Shown here: positions 6,915-13,287 of the stretch, piece by piece | How positions within the stretch are numbered: position 1 is the stretch's first letter | Layout of the letters: each line of letters opens with the position of its first letter | From: JBKPIY01 sp046730475 | GTDB lineage: Bacteria > Actinomycetota > Thermoleophilia > Solirubrobacterales > 70-9 | Assembly: GCA_046730475.1 (NCBI GenBank) | Contig: JBKPIY010000100.1 | Coordinates: forward strand, 1-13,519 | DNA length: 13,519 bases | Direction of reading: 5' to 3' | The notes under the pieces: model-generated | Seen by the model: only the letters and a program-made list of their open reading frames with translations | Databases searched by the model: none | Told to the model about the DNA's origin: nothing | Made by a program: the position numbers and the translations under genes

Positions 6915-7937
6915 ATGGCAGTGAAGGTCGGGATCAACGGCTTCGGACGGATCGGACGCAACCTGTTCCGAGCCGCCCACGCCGCCGGGTCCGAGCTCGA
7001 GTTCGTGGGGGTCAACGACCTGGTCGACCCGGCGACGCTTGCCCATCTGCTCAAGTACGACTCGATCCTCGGACGGTTTCCGGGCGAGGTCGAGGCGACC
7101 GAGTCCGGGATCAAGGTGGACGGGACCGAGATCAGGGCCCTGAGCGAGAAGGACCCCGCCAACCTGCCCTGGGGCGAGCTCGGAGCCGAGGTCGTGATCG
7201 AGTCCACCGGCCTGTTCCGCAAGCGCGATGAGGCCGCCAAGCATCTCGAGGCCGGCGCCAGGAAAGTGATCATCTCGGCGCCCGCGACCGACCCCGATGT
7301 GACCGTCGTGCTCGGCGTCAACTTCGAGTCGGACTACGACCCCGAGAGGCACGACATCATCTCCAACGCCTCCTGCACCACCAATTGCCTCGCCCCGGTC
7401 GCCAAGGTCCTCCACGAGACGGTTGGAATCGAGCGCGGCCTGATGACCACGATTCACGCCTATACGGCCGACCAGCGCCTCCAGGACATGCCCCACAAGG
7501 ACCTCCGCCGGGCGCGGGCGGCCGCCATCAACCTGATCCCGACCACCACCGGCGCCGCCAAGGCGATCGGCCTGGTCCTGCCGGAGCTGAACGGGAAGCT
7601 GAACGGGATCTCGATCCGGGCCCCGGTCGCCACCGGCTCGGTCGTCGACCTCGTCTGCCAGGTCTCCAGGGAGACGAGCGTCGAGGAGGTGAACCGGGCG
7701 CTGCGCCAGGCCGCCGCCGGGCCGCTCGACGGGATCCTGATGTACACCGAGGACCCGATCGTGTCCACCGACGTCGTCACCGATCCCCACTCCTCGATCT
7801 TCGACGCCGAGCAGACGATGGTGATCGAGGGCACCCTGGTGAAGACGGTGTCCTGGTACGACAACGAGTGGGGCTATTCCCAGCGCTGCGTGGAGCTCGC
7901 CGAGCAGGTGCTGCAGCCGGCCGCCGTCGGGGCCTGA
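6915..7937 (+). CDS. gap: Glyceraldehyde-3-phosphate dehydrogenase, type I, phosphorylating
   Basis: The enzyme oxidises glyceraldehyde-3-phosphate with NAD and phosphate to 1,3-bisphosphoglycerate. The 340-residue protein begins with the dinucleotide fold KVGINGFGRIGRN; Asp35 in VNDLVD is the residue expected to prefer NAD over NADP, pointing to a glycolytic rather than gluconeogenic form. The catalytic motif SNASCTTNC holds Cys154, and His181 in the following HAYT segment completes the pair, with the family's usual 27-residue spacing. The C terminus has SWYDNEWGYSQR. ATG 6915 is fixed by the strong Shine-Dalgarno sequence and by the glycine-rich start; the frame is open further upstream through the VOC gene, but that part is not homologous. 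It is the first gene of a tight block, 27 nt ahead of pgk. Confidence 0.98.
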   Translation: MAVKVGINGFGRIGRNLFRAAHAAGSELEFVGVNDLVDPATLAHLLKYDSILGRFPGEVEATESGIKVDGTEIRALSEKDPANLPWGELGAEVVIESTGLFRKRDEAAKHLEAGARKVIISAPATDPDVTVVLGVNFESDYDPERHDIISNASCTTNCLAPVAKVLHETVGIERGLMTTIHAYTADQRLQDMPHKDLRRARAAAINLIPTTTGAAKAIGLVLPELNGKLNGISIRAPVATGSVVDLVCQVSRETSVEEVNRALRQAAAGPLDGILMYTEDPIVSTDVVTDPHSSIFDAEQTMVIEGTLVKTVSWYDNEWGYSQRCVELAEQVLQPAAVGA

Positions 7938-7964
7938 GGGGGGGGCGCAGAGCGCGACCGCGCC

Positions 7965-9161
7965 GTGATCGGGCCCACGGCGTTCGGGAAGGCAAGCGTC
8001 AGGGACGCCCCCGCCGAGGGGCGCCGGGCGCTGGTCCGCGCCGACCTCAACGTTCCCCTCGAGGACGGGCGGGTCGCCGACGACACCCGGATCCGGGCTG
8101 CCCTTCCGACGATCGAGCTGCTGCGCGACCGCGGTGCCTCGGTGGTGCTCGTCTCCCACCTCGGGCGCCCGCAGGGGCCGGACCCGGCGCTGTCGATGCG
8201 GCCGGTCGGCGACCGGCTGGAGGAGCTGCTCGACGTTCAGCTCGGGCGCGCCGACGCCGTGGTCGGCGCCGAGGTCCGCGCCGCCGCCGAGGACCTCGAC
8301 CCGGGGCAGGTGCTGCTGCTCGAGAACAGCCGGTTCGAGCCCGGGGAGACCAAGAACGCCCCCGAGCTGGCCCGCAAGCTGGCGACCCTGGCGGAGCTCT
8401 TCGTCAACGACGCCTTCGGCGCAGCCCACCGGGCCCACGCGACCACCGAGGGTGTCGCCCACCTGCTGCCCGGGTACGCGGGCCTGCTGCTCGAGCGCGA
8501 GGTGGTGGAGCTCTCAGCGGTCCGGGACGATCCCGAGCAGCCGCTGGCGGTCGTCCTCGGGGGGGCCAAGGTCACCGACAAGATCGGCGTGATCGAGCGG
8601 TTCATGGAGACCGCGGACGCGATCCTGATTGGCGGCGCGATGTGCTTCAGCTTCTTCGCCGCCATGGGGACCCCGACCGGCGACTCGCTGGTCGAGGACA
8701 AGGGCCTCGCCCTCGCGAGCCGGGCGCTCGAGGCCGCCGAGAATTCCTCCTGCGACCTGGTCCTTCCCGTCGACCTGGAGTTGGGGCGCTCGTTCGACGC
8801 CGCCACGGAGCGCCGCCACCTCGACGGCACCGAGGTCCCCGATGGCTGGATGGGCCTCGATGTCGGTCCCGCAACCGCCGGTGCGTACGCGAGGCGGATC
8901 GGGTCCGCCGGGACCGTGCTCTGGAACGGTCCGATGGGAGCGTTCGAGCTCGAGCCCTTCGCGGCCGGAACCCGGAAAGTCGCCGAGGCCGTCGCGGCGG
9001 CGTCGGGGAGGACGGTCGTCGGCGGCGGCGACTCCGTCGCCGCCCTTCAGCGGTTCGGCCTCGCCGACCAGGTCGACTGGGTCTCGACCGGGGGCGGGGC
9101 CTCGCTCGAGCTTCTGGAGGGAAAGAAGCTGCCGGGGGTGGAGGCGCTCCAGGATGCCTGA
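7965..9161 (+). CDS. pgk: Phosphoglycerate kinase
   Basis: Pgk transfers the acyl phosphate of 1,3-bisphosphoglycerate to ADP, making ATP and 3-phosphoglycerate. At 398 residues it has normal length. The substrate-binding segments LVRADLNVP, VSHLGRP and LLLENSRFEPGE lie in the N-terminal lobe. The hinge region has LGGAKVTDKIGV, and the C-terminal nucleotide lobe has VLWNGPMGAFE, GGGDSVAAL and the STGGGASLELLEGKKLPGV terminus. The start is the only in-frame candidate between the gap stop and the first conserved motif, a GTG. It lacks a well-spaced Shine-Dalgarno sequence: the G-run at 7936-7945 is too far away. Translation therefore probably depends on ribosomes arriving from gap. The end overlaps tpiA by 8 nt. 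Confidence 0.97.
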   Translation: MIGPTAFGKASVRDAPAEGRRALVRADLNVPLEDGRVADDTRIRAALPTIELLRDRGASVVLVSHLGRPQGPDPALSMRPVGDRLEELLDVQLGRADAVVGAEVRAAAEDLDPGQVLLLENSRFEPGETKNAPELARKLATLAELFVNDAFGAAHRAHATTEGVAHLLPGYAGLLLEREVVELSAVRDDPEQPLAVVLGGAKVTDKIGVIERFMETADAILIGGAMCFSFFAAMGTPTGDSLVEDKGLALASRALEAAENSSCDLVLPVDLELGRSFDAATERRHLDGTEVPDGWMGLDVGPATAGAYARRIGSAGTVLWNGPMGAFELEPFAAGTRKVAEAVAAASGRTVVGGGDSVAALQRFGLADQVDWVSTGGGASLELLEGKKLPGVEALQDA

Positions 9162-9912
9162 TCGAACCCCCTTTCTGGCGGCGAACTGGAAGATGAACAA
9201 GACGGTCGCCGAGACCGAGGCCTTCCTGGCGGAGTTCCTGCCGGGAGCTCCGGAGACCGGTGCGGAGGTCGTCGTCTGCCCACCCTTTCCCTCGCTGAAG
9301 GCGGCGGTCGACGCCTGCCGGGGGAGGCTCGTCCGGGTCGCGGCCCAGAACATGCACGAGCGGCCGAGCGGCGCCTTCACCGGCGAGGTGGCGGCGCCGA
9401 TGCTGGTCGAGCTCGGCGTCGACGGCGTGATCGTCGGGCACTCGGAGCGCCGCCAGCTCTTCGGGGAGACGGACGAGGCCCTCGCCCGCAAAGTGCCCGC
9501 CGCCCTCGACGCCGGGCTGGTGCCCATCCTCTGCGTCGGCGAGCGGGAGGAGCAGCGCGACGCGGGGAAGACCGAGGACGTCCTCCGCGCCCAGGTGGGC
9601 GCGGACCTGGCCGGGGTCGACGACGGCGGCCTGGGCGAAGTGGTGATCGCCTACGAGCCGATCTGGGCGATCGGGACCGGCCGCACCGCCACGCCCGAGC
9701 AGGCCCAGGAGGCGAGCGAGCTGATCCGCCGGCTGATCGCCGGCCGGAGCGCCGAGGCGGCGGCCGCGATCCGGATCCTCTACGGCGGCTCGGTGAAGCC
9801 CGACAACGCCGCCGAGCTCGTGGCGCTCCCGGACGTCGACGGCGCCCTGGTCGGCGGAGCCAGCCTCGACCCGGGCGACTTCGCCGCGATCGTCGCCGCC
9901 GCCGTCGCATGA
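9154..9912 (+). CDS. tpiA: Triosephosphate isomerase
   Basis: This enzyme interconverts dihydroxyacetone phosphate and glyceraldehyde-3-phosphate. The 252-residue barrel shows all catalytic residues: Asn11 and Lys13 in AANWKMNK, His96 in VGHSERR and Glu168 in AYEPIWAIGTG. The phosphate-binding YGGSVKPDN follows. ATG 9154 lies inside the end of pgk (8-nt overlap) with GGAGG at 9140-9144, 9 nt upstream; the frame extends further upstream within pgk, but without homology. The stop overlaps the gpmI start as ATGA. Length and motifs are normal for a bacterial enzyme. Confidence 0.97.
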   Translation: MPDRTPFLAANWKMNKTVAETEAFLAEFLPGAPETGAEVVVCPPFPSLKAAVDACRGRLVRVAAQNMHERPSGAFTGEVAAPMLVELGVDGVIVGHSERRQLFGETDEALARKVPAALDAGLVPILCVGEREEQRDAGKTEDVLRAQVGADLAGVDDGGLGEVVIAYEPIWAIGTGRTATPEQAQEASELIRRLIAGRSAEAAAAIRILYGGSVKPDNAAELVALPDVDGALVGGASLDPGDFAAIVAAAVA

Positions 9913-11453
9913 GCCCTCTGCCGCACGGCCCCGACGGGCTCCCGGTGCCCTCAGTCGCGCTCGTCGTCCTCGACGGCTGGGGGATCGCCCCCGACGGGCC
10001 AGGCAACGCGATCTCCCAGGCCGGGACCCCGACCTTCGACGAGCTCTGGACCACCTACCCGAGGACCACGCTCTCGACCTCGGGCCGCGACGTCGGGCTG
10101 CCTCCCGGACAGATGGGCAACTCCGAGGTCGGCCACCTCAACCTGGGCGCTGGCGCGATCGTGAAGCAGGACCTGGCCCGGATCGACGACGCGATCGCCG
10201 ACGGCAGCTTCTTCGAGAACGAGGCCCTGAGGGCCGCCTGCCGGGCGGCGGTCGAGGGCCGAGGGCGGCTGCACGCGGTCGGCCTGATCTCCGACGGCGG
10301 GGTTCACTCGGGCTGGGAGCACATCGAGGCGGTGATCGAGCTGGCGGCGAACGAGGGCGTTCCAGAGCTGGTCCTGCACGCCCTCACCGACGGCCGCGAC
10401 ACGCTGCCCCACGCCGGCGCCGGCTACCTGGAGGAGGTGAGCCGCTGGCTCCGGCACGCGGGGCGGATCGGCACCGTCGGCGGACGCTACTGGGGAATGG
10501 ACCGCGACCGCCGCTGGGAGCGGACCAAGAAGCACTACGACGCGATCGTCCACGCCCGCGGCCCCCGCGCCGACGACGCCGTTGCGACCGTCCGCGCCTC
10601 ATACGAGCGCGGCGTCACCGACGAGTTCATCGAGCCGACCGTGATCGACGACTACGATGGCGCCGCCGAGGGCGACCCGTTCATCTTCATCAACTTCCGG
10701 CCCGACCGCGCCCGCCAGCTGACGATGGCGCTCGGCGACCCGGAGTTCACGGAGTTCGATCGTGAGGGGGCGCCGGCATTGCCGATCACAACCATGACCG
10801 AGTACCGGCACGGCTGGACTTATCCGGTCGCCTTCCCGCCGAAGGAGCCGGAGATGACGCTCGCCCGGGTGTTCGCCGAGCGCGGCGATCGCCAGCTCCA
10901 CGTCGCCGAGACCGAGAAATACGCCCACGTCACATACTTCTTCAACGGCGGCCGCGAGCGGGAGTGGGAGGGCGAGGAGCGCTTCCTGGTCGACTCGCCC
11001 CGCGACGTCCCCACCTACGACCACAAGCCCGAGATGAGCGCCGCCGCTGCCGCCGAGCAGTTCGCCGGGCGCTGGCACGCCGACGGCTACCGCTTCGGGG
11101 TGATCAACTTCGCCAACGCCGACATGGTCGGCCACACCGGCGTGATCCCGGCCGCGATCGCAGCGGTCGAGGAGGTCGACTCGCGGCTGGCCGAGGTCGT
11201 CTCCGCCGTCCACGAGAGGGGCGGCGCCTGCCTGATCACCGCCGACCACGGCAACGCCGAGCAGATGCTCGAGCCGGACGGCTCCCCCAACACCGCCCAC
11301 TCGACGAACCCGGTGCCCCTGATCGTCACCGCGCGCGGGGTCGAGCTCCGCGGCGGCGGCATCCTTGCAGACGTCGCCCCCACCGCCCTCGCCCTGCTGG
11401 GGATCGAGCAGCCCGCCGAGATGACCGGCCGCTCGCTGCTCGCCGGCTCCTAG
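9909..11453 (+). CDS. gpmI: 2,3-bisphosphoglycerate-independent phosphoglycerate mutase
   Basis: The enzyme converts 3- to 2-phosphoglycerate through a phosphoserine intermediate and needs manganese or a similar metal. The 514-residue protein belongs to the alkaline-phosphatase superfamily. Asp22 in VVLDGWG binds metal and Ser72 in GNSEVGHLNLG is the phosphorylated nucleophile. Further family blocks are DGRDTLPHAG, FRPDRARQL, HVAETEKYAHVTYFFNGG, FANADMVGHTG, ADHGNAE and TAHSTNPVPL, the last ones supplying the second metal site. The ATG overlaps the tpiA stop by 4 nt without its own Shine-Dalgarno sequence, so the gene appears translationally coupled. It places phosphoglycerate mutase in the same unit as gap, pgk and tpiA, an arrangement also seen in Bacillus but not usual in Streptomyces or Mycobacterium, where secG commonly follows tpiA. 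Confidence 0.97.
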   Translation: MSPLPHGPDGLPVPSVALVVLDGWGIAPDGPGNAISQAGTPTFDELWTTYPRTTLSTSGRDVGLPPGQMGNSEVGHLNLGAGAIVKQDLARIDDAIADGSFFENEALRAACRAAVEGRGRLHAVGLISDGGVHSGWEHIEAVIELAANEGVPELVLHALTDGRDTLPHAGAGYLEEVSRWLRHAGRIGTVGGRYWGMDRDRRWERTKKHYDAIVHARGPRADDAVATVRASYERGVTDEFIEPTVIDDYDGAAEGDPFIFINFRPDRARQLTMALGDPEFTEFDREGAPALPITTMTEYRHGWTYPVAFPPKEPEMTLARVFAERGDRQLHVAETEKYAHVTYFFNGGREREWEGEERFLVDSPRDVPTYDHKPEMSAAAAAEQFAGRWHADGYRFGVINFANADMVGHTGVIPAAIAAVEEVDSRLAEVVSAVHERGGACLITADHGNAEQMLEPDGSPNTAHSTNPVPLIVTARGVELRGGGILADVAPTALALLGIEQPAEMTGRSLLAGS

Positions 11454-11458
11454 CCGGC
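11442..11458 (+). terminator. Hairpin spanning the gpmI stop codon
   Basis: GCCGGCT (11442-11448) and AGCCGGC (11452-11458) form a 7-bp stem with a 3-nt loop that includes the T of the TAG stop. The same bases also form a direct repeat of GCCGGCTCC (11442-11450 and 11453-11461). It may mark the end of the glycolytic transcript, since base composition changes sharply just after it. There is no U-tract. Confidence 0.4.
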
Positions 11459-11467
11459 TCCCTCAGA

Positions 11468-11515
11468 CTTGACATTATGGGACTTAGGTTTTATGATTGT
11501 GTTTGACGCTATGAT
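11468..11515 (+). promoter_or_regulatory. hsp20 promoter with overlapping HspR (HAIR)-like operator and direct repeat
   Basis: TTGACA (11469-11474) and TATGAT (11492-11497), 17 nt apart, make a textbook vegetative promoter, the best in the window. Transcription should begin near 11504, about 65 nt before the hsp20 ATG. Overlapping the -35 box, CTTGACA (11468-11474), 7 nt and ACTTAGG (11482-11488) have the 7-7-7 layout of the HAIR operator (CTTGAGT-N7-ACTCAAG) bound by the heat-shock repressor HspR; each half matches at five of seven bases. A second copy of the TTGAC..TATG element occurs at 11503-11513, carrying a second TATGAT (11510-11515). The promoter call is strong; the operator is tentative. 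Confidence 0.65.
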
Positions 11516-11532
11516 TTGGCTTCAGGAATGGC

Positions 11533-11568
11533 AAAACCCGAGTTTTCACCAGAGGAGGTGACATCAAA
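11533..11568 (+). promoter_or_regulatory. hsp20 5' leader: alternative hairpins, one masking the ribosome-binding site
   Basis: The Shine-Dalgarno sequence AGAGGAGGTGA (11551-11561) lies 7 nt before the ATG. Just upstream, TCACC (11546-11550) can pair with GGTGA (11557-11561), leaving AGAGGA as the loop; TTT (11543-11545) can also pair with AAA (11566-11568) next to the start codon across a bulge. A competing hairpin, AAAAC-CCGA-GTTTT (11533-11546), uses the same T-run. A weak, AT-containing stem over the ribosome-binding site is what RNA thermometers of hsp20 genes look like. This is a reading from sequence only. Confidence 0.4.
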
Positions 11569-12042
11569 ATGGCACTGGTTCGTTGGGATCCGATCCGGGA
11601 GCTCGATTCGCTCCAGAGCGACATGAACCGGATGTTCGACCGCTTCTTCGAAGGTCGTACCGGCAGCGGCGAGCGCCAGCAGCGCTGGATTCCGGCCATG
11701 GACCTCGTCGAGACCGACGACCACCTGGTTCTGCGGGCTGATCTCCCCGGGATGAGCGAGGACGACGTCGACATCGAGATCAAGGATGGCGTTCTCACCG
11801 TCTCCGGCGAGCGCAAGGCCGAGCACGAGGAAAGGCGCGAGGGCTATCACCGCGTCGAGCGGTCCTTCGGGCGGTTCTCCCGCTCGCTCACCCTGCCGCA
11901 GGGCACAGAGACCGACAAGATCGAGGCGAGCTTCGACAACGGCGTGCTCGCGGTGCGGGTTCCGAAGCCCGTTGAGAGCAAGCCGACCCGCGTCCAGATC
12001 GGCAAGGAAAGCGTCGAGGGCACCGGCAAGGAGAAGGAGTGA
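11569..12042 (+). CDS. hsp20: Small heat-shock protein, Hsp20/alpha-crystallin family
   Basis: This 157-residue ATP-independent chaperone holds unfolding proteins until DnaK or other refolding machines act. The N-terminal arm starts MALVRWDPIRELDSLQSDMN, a common opening for bacterial Hsp20. The alpha-crystallin domain covers about 43-135, including LRADLPGMSEDDVDIEI, YHRVERSFGRFSRSLTLP and the hallmark ASFDNGVLAVRVPK. The C-terminal tail has VQI, matching the I/V-x-I/V anchor used for oligomer assembly, followed by a charged end. A strong Shine-Dalgarno sequence fixes the ATG. It sits alone between gpmI and tgt under its own AT-rich promoter, so stress induction separate from its neighbours is likely. 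The tgt start follows 24 nt after the stop. Confidence 0.96.
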   Translation: MALVRWDPIRELDSLQSDMNRMFDRFFEGRTGSGERQQRWIPAMDLVETDDHLVLRADLPGMSEDDVDIEIKDGVLTVSGERKAEHEERREGYHRVERSFGRFSRSLTLPQGTETDKIEASFDNGVLAVRVPKPVESKPTRVQIGKESVEGTGKEKE

Positions 12043-12053
12043 CCCAGTCCACC

Positions 12054-12069
12054 TAGGCTTGGCCGGGTG
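12054..12069 (+). promoter_or_regulatory. Leaderless promoter -10 box of tgt
   Basis: TAGGCT at 12054-12059 is followed by exactly 7 nt and the GTG at 12067. No Shine-Dalgarno sequence lies between, so transcription probably starts on the start codon. The box falls in the 24-nt gap after hsp20, which gives tgt its own promoter despite the short spacing. No good -35 box is seen. Confidence 0.5.
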
Positions 12070-13266
12070 CGCAACGACCCGGCCAGGCTCCGTTTCGAGA
12101 TCCAGGCCCGTGACGGCTCCGCCCGCACGGGCCTGATTCATACCGCCCACGGGCCGGTCCACACGCCCGCCTTCGTTCCGCTCGCGACGAAGGGGTCGGT
12201 TCGAGGCCTCTCCGCGGCCGAGGTCGCCGGGCTCGGGTACGAGATGGTGCTCGGAAACGCGTTCCATCTGCTCCTCGCGCCCGGGCCCGAGCGGATCGCG
12301 GCCCTTGGCGGGCTCGGCGGGTTCATGGGCTGGGAGCGGGCGACGATCAGCGATTCCGGGGGCTTTCAGGTGTTCTCGCTCGCCCATGGCGGAGTCGCCG
12401 ACGAGATCAAGGGCCGACGGGGGCGGCTCGCCGGACGGGCGAGCGTCGAGATCACCGAGGACGGGGTCGCCTTCCGGGACCTCCGCGACGGCCGGGCGCG
12501 CTTCCTCGGCCCCGAGTCTTCGATGGAGATCCAGGCCGCGCTCGGCTCCGACATCGCCCTCGCCTTCGATGAGTGCACGCCCTACCACGCCGACCGCGAC
12601 TACACCGCCCGGTCGACCGAGCGCACCCACCGGTGGCTGGAGCGCTGCCTCGCCTGGCACGGCGAGAGCGGTCCCGCGACCCAGGCCGTGTTCGGGATCG
12701 TCCAGGGCGGCGTCTACGAGCATCTGCGGCGGCAGTCGGCGGAGGCGGTCGCCTCGGCCGGGGTCGACGGGATCGCGATCGGCGGCAGCCTCGGGCGGGA
12801 GAAGGGGGAGATGCACCGGGTTGTGGAGATGATCATCACCCGGCTGCCAGCCGACGCCCCCAAGCACCTGCTCGGGATCGGCGAGGTCGATGACACCCTG
12901 GCGGCGATCGGGGAGGGGATCGACACCCTCGATTGCGCGATCCCGACCCGCCTCGGCAGACACGGCGTCGCGATCGCCCCGGAGCCCGGTTCGCGCTTCC
13001 GGCTCGATCTCGCCCGGGCCCGGTTCGCCGACGATCCGATCCCGATCGCCGACGGCTGCCCGTGCGAGGCCTGCTCGCGCCACACCCGCGCCTACCTGCA
13101 CCACCTCGTCCGCGCCGCCGACCTCACCGGGACGAGGCTCCTCGTCCTCCACAACCTCACCTTCATGTTCGAGCTGATGCGGGGCGCGGCGAGGGCGATC
13201 GAGGCGGGGAAGTTCCGTGCCTACCGGGAGGGGGTGCTCGCCGGCCAGGCTCCATGGACCGGGTGA
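12067..13266 (+). CDS. tgt: tRNA-guanine transglycosylase (queuine tRNA-ribosyltransferase)
   Basis: Tgt swaps guanine 34 of Asn, Asp, His and Tyr tRNAs for a 7-deazaguanine base (preQ1 in most bacteria), on the way to queuosine. The 399-residue barrel shows Asp96 in ISDSGGFQ and Asp168 in AFDECTPY, both base-recognition residues, and Asp289 in LDCAIPTR, the covalent nucleophile. The zinc site is Cys331, Cys333, Cys336 and His362, with the family's 26-residue gap between the last two. The substrate-recognition loop reads GGSLGREKGEM (239-249), one residue shorter than the GGLAVGE type of Zymomonas and lacking its Val-Gly-Glu. GTG 12067 gives a normal N terminus and lies 7 nt after a -10 box. 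No preQ1 synthesis genes or queA are near. It ends 21 nt from a convergent gene. Confidence 0.96.
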   Translation: MRNDPARLRFEIQARDGSARTGLIHTAHGPVHTPAFVPLATKGSVRGLSAAEVAGLGYEMVLGNAFHLLLAPGPERIAALGGLGGFMGWERATISDSGGFQVFSLAHGGVADEIKGRRGRLAGRASVEITEDGVAFRDLRDGRARFLGPESSMEIQAALGSDIALAFDECTPYHADRDYTARSTERTHRWLERCLAWHGESGPATQAVFGIVQGGVYEHLRRQSAEAVASAGVDGIAIGGSLGREKGEMHRVVEMIITRLPADAPKHLLGIGEVDDTLAAIGEGIDTLDCAIPTRLGRHGVAIAPEPGSRFRLDLARARFADDPIPIADGCPCEACSRHTRAYLHHLVRAADLTGTRLLVLHNLTFMFELMRGAARAIEAGKFRAYREGVLAGQAPWTG

Positions 13267-13287
13267 GCCCGGCGAACGGCGGGGCGG

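Noticed and set aside
6828..8462. A 544-codon minus-strand open frame across gap and pgk
   Set aside because: It lies opposite two certain genes and is a by-product of GC-rich codon use. Its composition (Gly, Asp, Val, Arg, His) has no recognisable domain and no start context.
7385..9196. A 603-codon plus-strand frame overlapping gap, pgk and tpiA
   Set aside because: Alternative frame of pgk; Arg/Gly/Pro-rich noise.
11509..13152. A 547-codon minus-strand open frame across hsp20 and tgt
   Set aside because: Antisense to two well-identified genes; low-complexity translation without motifs.
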